Positions 1 to 5,654 of a stretch of 6,334 nt of DNA are shown here, one piece after another (position 1 is the first letter of the stretch; every line of letters starts with the position of its first letter). Position numbers and translations under genes: made by a program. This DNA is from JAGNLM01 sp964439835. Its GTDB lineage: Bacteria > Pseudomonadota > Gammaproteobacteria > JAABTG01. The notes below the pieces were generated by a model. That model saw only the letters and a list, made by a program, of their open reading frames with translations, did no database searches and had not been told where the DNA came from. The stretch lies in contig CAYTPQ010000120.1 of NCBI GenBank assembly GCA_964439835.1, forward strand, positions 1 through 6,334, given 5' to 3'.

Positions 1-303
1 GAGCGTACCCTCTGGGTGGGCGTGTGGGCAAGCGGCCTGGGGATCGCGTTCTCGATGCTCCTGCTGTTCAGCGCCGCCGGGCGTATGTTGTTCGTCCTCT
101 TGGCGAACCCGCAAACAGGGCTCATGGTCGCCCCCGGGCCGGGCGGCGACCCCGTGCAGTCGATTTCTGCGATGGACGCGATTAGCCTGACGTCCCTGCT
201 CGTCATCCTCGCCGCAGAGCTGATCGTGTTGGGTTTCTCCGTCTGGCTCCTGTTCCGGACCACCAAGGCGTCGGCGGGAGGGGAAGCGCTCGGGGCCGTC
301 TGA
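1..303 (+). CDS. Small two-helix membrane protein, 5' end cut off by window
   Basis: The frame is open from the first base to a TGA at 301-303 and encodes at least 100 residues. A GTG at 16 is an internal candidate start, but no stop precedes it in the window, so the true start may lie outside. Two hydrophobic segments are visible, at about residues 6-35 and 58-81 counted from base 1. A Gly/Pro-rich loop (PGPGGDP) separates them, and a short polar tail begins RTTKAS. This is the pattern of a small inner-membrane protein or of the last two helices of a larger one. I do not recognise a family. It lies 22 nt ahead of the DUF900 hydrolase on the same strand, so it is probably the first visible gene of the same operon. 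The membrane character is clear; the function is unknown. Confidence 0.6.
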   Translation, partial: ERTLWVGVWASGLGIAFSMLLLFSAAGRMLFVLLANPQTGLMVAPGPGGDPVQSISAMDAISLTSLLVILAAELIVLGFSVWLLFRTTKASAGGEALGAV

Positions 304-308
304 CGCTC

Positions 309-316
309 CGGGAGGC
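309..316 (+). promoter_or_regulatory. Ribosome binding site of the DUF900 hydrolase gene
   Basis: GGGAGG at 310-315 sits 10 nt before the ATG at 326 in the short gap after the upstream stop codon. It supports that ATG as the start. A second purine run (GAAGG) directly abuts the ATG and is too close to serve as the main site. Confidence 0.6.
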
Positions 317-325
317 GCGCGAAGG

Positions 326-1528
326 ATGCCACGCATCAGACGCGGCCTGTTGTGGGGCGCGGGTGCGGGCCTCGCCGCCGGGGTTCTCGCAGGAGCGGCA
401 CTCTACCTGTACTTCGTCGGCACGAGCGCCATCCTCGAGCAGGCCGAGGCATTTGCGTTTCGCCGGATGACGGTGCCGCAGGTGCCCGGGCAGGGCGTCT
501 ATCGATTCTTTTACGCCACCAATCGGGTCCCGGTCGAGGAGGAGGGGCCGATCGAGGAGCGTTTCGGGTCCGAGCGCGAAGGTGGCATTCGGTTCGGCGC
601 CTTCGATACCCGGATCGAACCCACGCTCGGTCTGGGGATGCTGATCAACCCGAGCGACTGGTTCCTCAACGAAGAGATTCGGCTGGAGAGCGTTCGAGCG
701 CTGGAGCGCGAGCAGCTCGTCAAGGAGCTCCGCGCCCAGGTGGAGGCGTCTCCCTATCGTTCGCTCCTGATCGTGGTCCACGGCTTCCGGGAGGCCTATC
801 CATCCGCCCTGCGCAAGACCGCCTTTCTAGCGCACGTCCTCGACATCGACACGCCCGTGCTGCTGTTCGACTGGCCCGGCAACCAGGGCTCTTCGCTGCG
901 CGGCTACCGCCGTGCGCGGGAGGTGGCCCAGGCCTCCGGGGCCGAGCTTGCTGCAACGCTGGAGGTCGTCGTCCGGGAGGTTCAGCCGGGCCGCATCTGG
1001 CTGGTGGCGAACAGCATGGGTGGCCAGGTGGTCGTCGACGCCTTCCACATACTCTACCGCTACGCCGACTTCTCGGACTCCGCGACCGAGATCGAGGACG
1101 TGGTGCTGACCGCGCCGGACGTCGACCACGCGGAGTTCAACAGCCGGTTCAAGGAGGAGATCAAGGCGCTGGCCAACAACGTCACCGTCTACGTCTCATC
1201 CAACGACCGGGCGCTGCTGGTCAGCCGGCTCATCAACCGCGGGCTGCGCCTGGGCGAGAGCACGCTGGACCCGTGGAACCCCAGTCAGGCCCAGCAAGCA
1301 GCGAGCCTTTCCGGGCTACTCGATCCGGGCGACGATCGCCTGGTGCTGGTCGACGTCACGCCGGTCAACCGAACCCGAAATTTCCACAACTTCAGCCTCG
1401 AGACCCCGGAGTTCTTCGACGACCTCTTCCTGCGCTTCACCGACTCCGGGCTGCCGCAGACTCGGGAGCTGTATGTCCTGGAGACGCCTGCGGGCGTGCG
1501 CTACTTCGTGCTGACTCGGGGGCGCTGA
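326..1528 (+). CDS. Membrane-anchored DUF900-family alpha/beta hydrolase
   Basis: This 400-residue protein resembles the DUF900 (PF05990) alpha/beta hydrolases, putative serine esterases/lipases of unknown substrate. Basic residues (RIRR) precede one hydrophobic segment at about residues 8-31, an uncleaved anchor or signal, so the catalytic part should face the periplasm. Family marks follow in order: FFYATNR at 61-67, a start typical of these proteins; the oxyanion-hole loop VVHGF at 150-154; FDWPGNQG at 181-188; the nucleophile elbow ANSMGG with Ser230; YVSSNDRALL with the probable acid Asp294; and NFHNF with the probable base His354. The elbow has Ala where GxSxG has Gly, common in this family, and Asn where His is usual. 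The start is backed by an SD at 310-315. The next gene begins 1 nt after the stop, so the two are probably translationally coupled. Family assignment is strong; substrate is unknown. Confidence 0.9.
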   Translation: MPRIRRGLLWGAGAGLAAGVLAGAALYLYFVGTSAILEQAEAFAFRRMTVPQVPGQGVYRFFYATNRVPVEEEGPIEERFGSEREGGIRFGAFDTRIEPTLGLGMLINPSDWFLNEEIRLESVRALEREQLVKELRAQVEASPYRSLLIVVHGFREAYPSALRKTAFLAHVLDIDTPVLLFDWPGNQGSSLRGYRRAREVAQASGAELAATLEVVVREVQPGRIWLVANSMGGQVVVDAFHILYRYADFSDSATEIEDVVLTAPDVDHAEFNSRFKEEIKALANNVTVYVSSNDRALLVSRLINRGLRLGESTLDPWNPSQAQQAASLSGLLDPGDDRLVLVDVTPVNRTRNFHNFSLETPEFFDDLFLRFTDSGLPQTRELYVLETPAGVRYFVLTRGR

Positions 1529-1529
1529 G

Positions 1530-3008
1530 GTGCCGCCCAACTCCCGCTCCGGCCCTTGGTCCCGCGTGATCATCCGGACCTTCGCGGGCCTGACGCTCGC
1601 TGTCGTCGTGCTGCGCGTGCAGGGCTGCAGCGACGACCGTCCTCTCGCACCCTGGCACACCGAGGCGCTCACCGAGGAGTTCACCGCCGACATGGCGGGC
1701 GAAGGGGTCCGCACCCTGCAGGACTACCTGGACCTGGAGGAGCGCCTCTTCCGGCAGCTGGAAGAGCGGGTCGTCGAGAAGACCCCCACCGGCCCCGACT
1801 ACGCCCTGGTGCGCTACAGCCGCGGCAGCCCGTCGCACCCGAGCCGCTGGCCGCGCAACTGGAACCGGACCTTCGAGCTCGAAGGCGACGCGCGCACCGG
1901 GGGGGTGTTGCTCCTCCACGGCATGTCGGACTCGCCCTACAGCCTGCGAGCCCTGGGCGAGGCCCTCAACCGAGCCGGGTATCGGGTCGTGGGTCTGCGC
2001 TTGCCGGGTCACGGCACCGCACCCTCGGGACTGAAGTTCGTCACCTCGAAGGATATGGCCGCGGCCGTTCGACTGGCGATGCGGCACCTGGCGGACAAGC
2101 TCGGGGACAGGCCGATACATTTTATCGGATACTCTACCGGGGGGTCCCTGGCTCTGGACTTCGCACTCGATGCGATCCAAGAGGAGGGGCAGGCGGTGCC
2201 CACAAGCCTTGTGCTGGTCTCGCCTGCCATCCGGGTCCACCCCGCGAGCGCCGTGGCGCGCTTCAAGGACGCCCTGTCGGTTCTACCTGGCCTTGGCAAC
2301 CTCGCCTACCTGGCGGTCATGGGCGAGTTCGATCCCTTCAACTACAACTCCTTCGCCACCAATGCGGGCGCGCAGGTCCACGCCCTCACCCGCGACGTCC
2401 ATCGGCGCATCCGCGCCATGGCGCAAGAGCCTGGCGCGATCAGCAGGTTTCCGCCGGTCCTCGCGTTCAAGTCCGCGGCCGACTCCACCGTTACCACCGA
2501 GGCCATCGTCGACGATCTGCTGATGCGTCTTCCCGCGCGCGGCAACGAGCTGGTGCTGTTCGACATCAACCGCAATGCGGCCATCAAGTCCACCCTCCTG
2601 GTCGCGGATCCGGCCCCCTTGACCGATCGCCTGATGGCCGACGCGCGCTTGCCGTTCGCCGTGACGTTCGTCACCAACGAGAGCCCGCAGAGCGCCAGTG
2701 TCGTTGCACGTTACAAGGCGCCGTTCTCTCCCCAGGAGTCGCGATTGCGGCCGCTCGGTCTCGCCTGGCCCGGCGGAGTGGTCTCTCTGTCGCATGTGGC
2801 CCTCGCCTTCCCGCCCGATGACCCTCTCTACGGACGCGGTCCCCCCGGCAGCGACGACCGGGTATTTCTCGGGGATATGGCGCTGAGAGGCGAGCGAGGT
2901 CTGGTCAACATCCCCGGGGACTGGCTGCTGCGCCAGCGCTACAACCCCTTCTACCCGTACCTGGAAGCGCGGGTCCTGGAATGGCTTGAAGCCGTGCACA
3001 CGAAATGA
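1530..3008 (+). CDS. Probable lipoprotein alpha/beta hydrolase (serine esterase type)
   Basis: This 492-residue protein has an alpha/beta-hydrolase core of the Hydrolase_4 (serine aminopeptidase/monoacylglycerol lipase-like) kind. The oxyanion loop is LLLHGMSDSPYS (127-138), followed by LRLPGHGTAPSG (156-167), the nucleophile elbow GYSTGG with Ser202, acid Asp318 in SAADST, and a likely base His422 in LSHVALAFPPDD. About 100 residues separate Asp318 and His422, far more than the roughly 25-30 usual in this fold, so a lid or extra subdomain is inserted there. The N-terminus has basic residues, a hydrophobic stretch (about 17-28) and VQGC ending at Cys33, which reads as a lipobox, though Gln at -2 and Arg29 are not ideal. 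The GTG start at 1530 is forced by an in-frame TGA at 1512-1514. It lies 1 nt after the previous stop, and the 3' end overlaps the next start by 4 nt. Hydrolase call strong; lipoprotein moderate; substrate unknown. Confidence 0.88.
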   Translation: MPPNSRSGPWSRVIIRTFAGLTLAVVVLRVQGCSDDRPLAPWHTEALTEEFTADMAGEGVRTLQDYLDLEERLFRQLEERVVEKTPTGPDYALVRYSRGSPSHPSRWPRNWNRTFELEGDARTGGVLLLHGMSDSPYSLRALGEALNRAGYRVVGLRLPGHGTAPSGLKFVTSKDMAAAVRLAMRHLADKLGDRPIHFIGYSTGGSLALDFALDAIQEEGQAVPTSLVLVSPAIRVHPASAVARFKDALSVLPGLGNLAYLAVMGEFDPFNYNSFATNAGAQVHALTRDVHRRIRAMAQEPGAISRFPPVLAFKSAADSTVTTEAIVDDLLMRLPARGNELVLFDINRNAAIKSTLLVADPAPLTDRLMADARLPFAVTFVTNESPQSASVVARYKAPFSPQESRLRPLGLAWPGGVVSLSHVALAFPPDDPLYGRGPPGSDDRVFLGDMALRGERGLVNIPGDWLLRQRYNPFYPYLEARVLEWLEAVHTK

Positions 3009-4111
3009 AACTCCTGGCCGGCTTCTCCCCCCCTGCGCGTGCCCTGATCGTGGCAGCGGCCGTCGCCGTCGTCCTCCTGTTCCTGCGAGCGGCGGAACCC
3101 GTCGTCGCCCCGGTCCTGCTCGCCGTGTTCATCACCGTCGTCGCTGCCCCACCACTGCGTTGGATGCAGCGCAAGGGCGTGCCGAAGTGGGGCGCCCTGG
3201 CGCTGATTGCGTTCGTGCTGCTAGACCTCGGCAGCCTCTTCGCCCTGGTCGCCACCGGCGCGCTGGAGGGCTTCCGGGACACCCTTCCCGGCTATCAGGA
3301 GCGGCTGACCCTGCTCAACGAACAGTTAGGCCTCTGGCTGGAAGGGCTCGGCATCCCCAACTCCAAGCAGGCAGTGCCCGACATCTTCGACCCGGCCGTG
3401 GTGGCTGCCTTGGTGCGCCTCGCCCTGAGCAACGTGGGCGCAGTGTTCGCAACCGGGCTGGTGGTCCTGCTGGCCGTGGTCTTCATGCTCCTGGAGGCGC
3501 CCAACCTTTGGCTCAAGCTTCGAACGGCATTCGACCCTTCGGAAGAGTCCGAGGCACGCCTGCGGCGCGTGATGGACGCGCTGAACCGCTACATGATGAT
3601 CAAGACCGGCACCAGTCTGGCTACGGCGCTGGTGGTTTTCGCCTGGCTCACGTTTCTGGGCATCGACGGCGCCGTCCTCTGGGCGATCCTCGCCTTCCTG
3701 CTGAACTTCATACCCTACGTGGGAGCCGTCTTGATGACGGTCCCTGCCGTGCTGATGGCCCTGGTTCAGGCCGACCTGCAAACTACCTTCCTCGTCGCGC
3801 TGGGTTACCTTGTCGTGAACACCCTGATCGGCTCCGTCCTCGAGCCCCGGATCATGGGCCGGGGCCTCGGTATCTCGCCGCTTGCGGTGTTTCTGTCGCT
3901 GCTGCTGTGGAGCTGGGTCCTCGGAACGGTCGGCGCCTTCCTGTCGGTGCCGCTGACGATGGCGTTGATGATCGCCCTCGAGGCCAGTCCCCAAACCCGG
4001 CCCATCGCCGTCCTGCTGGGACCTGACGTCACCACTCAACCGAAATCGGAATCCGCCCTTTCGGCCGCGCCCGACCGCCGTGACCTGGAGGCTCCCCGCG
4101 ACACCGCGTAG
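3005..4111 (+). CDS. AI-2E family transporter (TqsA/PerM-like membrane protein)
   Basis: This 368-residue polytopic inner-membrane protein fits the AI-2E transporter family (PF01594) in length and layout. A pair of N-terminal helices (about 13-28 and 32-48) is followed by a helix at 62-84 and a soluble segment (about 88-140). A further helix (about 144-163) precedes the conserved C-terminal half: NFIPYVGA at 234-241, EPRIMGRGLGISPL at 280-293, and a helix ending in GAFLSVPLT (310-318). The family includes E. coli TqsA, proposed to export autoinducer-2, and members reported as Na+/H+ antiporters, so the family name does not prove the substrate. The ATG overlaps the upstream TGA as ATGA, a hallmark of translational coupling, and makes it the last gene of the visible operon. 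The polar tail after about residue 340 is variable in the family. Family call is very secure. Confidence 0.95.
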   Translation: MKLLAGFSPPARALIVAAAVAVVLLFLRAAEPVVAPVLLAVFITVVAAPPLRWMQRKGVPKWGALALIAFVLLDLGSLFALVATGALEGFRDTLPGYQERLTLLNEQLGLWLEGLGIPNSKQAVPDIFDPAVVAALVRLALSNVGAVFATGLVVLLAVVFMLLEAPNLWLKLRTAFDPSEESEARLRRVMDALNRYMMIKTGTSLATALVVFAWLTFLGIDGAVLWAILAFLLNFIPYVGAVLMTVPAVLMALVQADLQTTFLVALGYLVVNTLIGSVLEPRIMGRGLGISPLAVFLSLLLWSWVLGTVGAFLSVPLTMALMIALEASPQTRPIAVLLGPDVTTQPKSESALSAAPDRRDLEAPRDTA

Positions 4112-4195
4112 CCTGCAGTCGGCGACGCCACCCGTTGCGAAGTACCTGCTCCGCCATTACTCGCCCGAAGCCAGGAAGGCGCCGCCGACCCGTCC
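4112..4195. other. Convergent intergenic spacer, no clear terminator
   Basis: This spacer separates the 3' ends of the transporter gene (+) and the META gene (-). I see no GC hairpin followed by a T-run on either strand. The nearest structure is a small imperfect hairpin overlapping the transporter stop codon (4090-4113), without a T-tract. Termination here may be Rho-dependent, or the two transcripts may run into each other. Confidence 0.5.
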
Positions 4196-5284
4196 TTACT
4201 CAGCTACCTCACTGGCCGTCAGCACCCGTTCCCCATCGGCACGGTGCACATCGAGCATCCCCCGCACGATGTCCCAGGTCGTGGCACTTTGAAGCGCTCC
4301 GAGGAACTGTTGCTCCTGGGACATCACGGCGTCTTCACAAGCCATGCGTGTGGTCGCCAGCGGGTGGATGGTCAGCGTCTTACCTTCCGCGGTGAAGGAG
4401 CCGTGAAAGCGGTTGCAGCCGCTGCTGCCGGAAACCTTCCCACCCTCGAACACCAGGGTGAGCCGAGTGCCGGCCATCGGGCTGACCACGGCCTGTCGCC
4501 CGTTGTTGTAGCCGGTCACCTCCCATTCAACGCCCTCCAGCCGTGGTGGCGCCTCCCGCTGGAACCGAAGTGGGTCGCCTCCGTCTGCCGGCCTCAAGGT
4601 CAGATCGTCGCCGGCAAGGGTCACACCCAACGTTCCGGAGAACAATCTCAGAAAACGGTTCTCGACGGACATCGCCGGTTCCGGACAAGCCATCATGGTT
4701 CCCGCCAGCGCGCCGAGGACGAGACTTCCGCCCTTCAGGGTGTACGCCCCCGTGAACTGATTGCAGCCGGAAAACCCGTGCACGCGACCGGCTTCGAAGG
4801 TGACCGTCACCGCCTCTCGCTTCCGACCGGCCGGCAACGTCTGGCCCGGCAACGCCGTCAGACGCCAGGTCGCATTCTCCACGGTCGCCGAGCCGCCCGG
4901 CGCCTCGGGCACTCGGCAGCAACCGGCAAGATGACGGCCATCCGGTAGCGAGACGTTGACCGAGTAGGGATGCACGGTGTCCGACATCCCGTCGCTGCAC
5001 GCGCCCTTGCGCAGAAACGCCACCAGTTCGCCACCATCGGCAACGGATGCCCGCCCGCGCCAAACCGATTCGCCCCCCCGCACCAGCGTGCTAGCGGCAC
5101 CGAGATAGTGGACAGCTGACGAATCGGGGGTCGAGAAACTCGCCTTCCCCGCCTCGGTGAGATCGAGGCGCCAGAATGGTTCATTGCCGAAGCAGATCAA
5201 CGGCGGCTCCTGAGCCGGGGACGCGGTCATCGGCGCAAACAGGACGACCAGCGCCAGCGGCCGAACGATTGGTGTGATTTCCAT
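4196..5284 (-). CDS. Secreted COG3650 plus two META (HslJ-like) domain protein
   Basis: This 362-residue protein is predicted to be exported. A hydrophobic signal (about residues 6-21) ends in ASPA, with probable cleavage after Ala24. Residues 31-124 match the COG3650 type: FGNEPFWRLDL (32-42), CSDGMSD (96-102), HPYSVNV (105-111) and LAGCC (119-123). Two META domains (PF03724) follow, at about 137-242 and 250-350. They share W-x-x-T, a (V/L)xFExG(R/K)V strand, GCNxF, and a later M-A-C. The cysteine pairs 174/200 and 290/316 are both 26 apart, consistent with duplication and with a conserved disulfide in each copy. META proteins such as HslJ are linked to stress or novobiocin resistance in E. 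coli, and the biochemical role is unknown. The ATG is preceded by GAGG at 5289-5292, only 4 nt away. It stands alone on this strand and converges with the transporter gene. Domain calls are strong; function is open. Confidence 0.9.
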   Translation of the reverse strand: MEITPIVRPLALVVLFAPMTASPAQEPPLICFGNEPFWRLDLTEAGKASFSTPDSSAVHYLGAASTLVRGGESVWRGRASVADGGELVAFLRKGACSDGMSDTVHPYSVNVSLPDGRHLAGCCRVPEAPGGSATVENATWRLTALPGQTLPAGRKREAVTVTFEAGRVHGFSGCNQFTGAYTLKGGSLVLGALAGTMMACPEPAMSVENRFLRLFSGTLGVTLAGDDLTLRPADGGDPLRFQREAPPRLEGVEWEVTGYNNGRQAVVSPMAGTRLTLVFEGGKVSGSSGCNRFHGSFTAEGKTLTIHPLATTRMACEDAVMSQEQQFLGALQSATTWDIVRGMLDVHRADGERVLTASEVAE

Positions 5285-5288
5285 ATTG

Positions 5289-5292
5289 CCTC
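5289..5292 (-). promoter_or_regulatory. Ribosome binding site of the COG3650/META gene
   Basis: On the minus strand GAGG lies 4 nt upstream of the ATG at 5284. The spacing is short but the match is in the right place. It supports the chosen start, which also gives a normal signal peptide. Confidence 0.45.
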
Positions 5293-5304
5293 GTGTCGGC
5301 GGCG

Positions 5305-5310
5305 ATCATA
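5305..5310 (-). promoter_or_regulatory. Possible -10 element for the COG3650/META gene
   Basis: The minus strand reads TATGAT here, five of six bases of the sigma-70 -10 consensus, about 20 nt before the ATG. It would give a very short leader of roughly 14 nt that still contains the SD. No good -35 lies at 16-18 nt spacing. TGTCAA at 5320-5325 is too close. This is a weak call. Confidence 0.3.
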
Positions 5311-5352
5311 CGCAGTCAGTTGACAGCCAGGGGACCTCTGCATAAGCCGTCT

Positions 5353-5427
5353 GCGCCTGCGGAAGCCGGGGTCCAGGTCCCTGATTCACCGGGATTCCGG
5401 CTGATTCCGGCTTGCGGCGGAATGACG
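5353..5427. repeat. Degenerate intergenic inverted-repeat element (GGAATGACG type)
   Basis: The two ends are imperfect inverted copies: GGAAGCCGGGGTCCAG at 5361-5376 faces GATTCCGGCTTGC at 5403-5415, whose complement reads GCAAGCCGGAATC. The right end, ATTCCGGCTTGCGGCGGAAT at 5404-5423 followed by GACG, is itself a small hairpin. This matches the widespread intergenic repeats of proteobacteria that end in GGAATGACG and contain GTCCAG/CTGGATTCC-like blocks, similar in outline to Neisseria dRS3-like elements. A perfect tandem duplication of GATTCCGGCT (5393-5402 and 5403-5412) lies inside it. Such elements do not code for protein and are thought to be spread passively or by transposase in trans. 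Only one copy is in the window, so repetitiveness is inferred from the known motif. Confidence 0.6.
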
Positions 5428-5565
5428 AATCGGCACTTGTTCAGAGCTTCCCTAGTTACTGGAACGCCGCGCGCTTTGCAAGTGGCTGGACCGCGCCCTC
5501 ACGTTTCACGTAAGTGACCCTGGATTACCTACCCCTGCTCGGATACTCTCGCCCCGTGCTTTCGC

Positions 5566-5570
5566 GGAGG
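5566..5570 (+). promoter_or_regulatory. Strong Shine-Dalgarno ahead of a 22-codon frame
   Basis: GGAGG stands 9 nt before the ATG at 5580, close to ideal placement. This is better than the site serving the annotated amidohydrolase start, where GGAGG at 5637-5641 is 13 nt from the ATG at 5655. It is the main reason for taking the short frame seriously. Confidence 0.4.
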
Positions 5571-5579
5571 ACGATACGG

Positions 5580-5648
5580 ATGAGCACTCAGGTCGCTCGG
5601 TACCTCAGGTGTATGGACGCGGTTGCCCGACGTGACGGAGGCTGCTGA
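5580..5648 (+). CDS. Possible 22-residue leader peptide upstream of the amidohydrolase
   Basis: ATG at 5580 opens a frame of 22 sense codons, starting MSTQVARYLRC and ending RRDGGC, closed by TGA at 5646-5648. The SD at 5566-5570 is well placed. The stop lies 6 nt before the amidohydrolase ATG and in the same frame, so terminating ribosomes could re-initiate there. The SD nearest the amidohydrolase start (5637-5641) lies within the last codons of this frame. The peptide is basic, has no run of one amino acid that would suggest attenuation, and matches nothing I know. It may be a translational-coupling leader or a chance frame in GC-rich DNA. Confidence 0.25.
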   Translation: MSTQVARYLRCMDAVARRDGGC

Positions 5649-5654
5649 GCGACG

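Larger units (their letters stand above)
5285..5654. other. Divergent intergenic region, 370 nt
   Basis: This is the gap between the META gene (-) and the amidohydrolase gene (+). From left to right it holds the META SD and possible -10; TTGACA at 5320-5325 on the + strand, with only a poor -10 (TAAGCC) 17 nt later; the inverted-repeat element at 5353-5427; an AT-richer stretch reading CTTGTTCAGAGCTTCCCTAG at 5436-5455 that may be mobile-element debris; and a 22-codon frame at 5580-5648 just ahead of the amidohydrolase. I could not identify a convincing promoter for the + strand gene. GATACT at 5542-5547 is a possible -10, but no matching -35 is evident. Confidence 0.6.

Noticed and set aside
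352..1569. Long overlapping open frame on the + strand in another register of the DUF900 gene
   Set aside because: It encodes an Arg/Gly/Pro-rich, low-complexity product with no family features, typical of a shadow frame in GC-rich coding DNA.
1437..2240. Long minus-strand open frame opposite the two hydrolases
   Set aside because: It is antisense to well-supported hydrolase genes, and its product is composition-biased without recognisable motifs.
4090..4113. Inverted repeat GGCT-ccc-CGCG-acac-CGCG-t-AGCC across the transporter stop codon, as a terminator
   Set aside because: The stem is interrupted and no T-run follows, so it does not look like an intrinsic terminator.
4118..4189. GTCGGCG at 4118-4124 pairing with CGCCGAC at 4183-4189
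   Set aside because: The loop of 58 nt is too long and a 7-bp GC match is expected by chance in this GC-rich DNA.
4244..4948. Plus-strand open frame opposite the META gene
   Set aside because: The minus frame has a signal peptide and clear COG3650 and META motifs; this one has none.
5320..5348. TTGACA on the + strand as a -35 for the amidohydrolase
   Set aside because: The hexamer is perfect, but the -10 at 17 nt (TAAGCC) is poor and the gene starts about 300 nt away, with a repeat element between.
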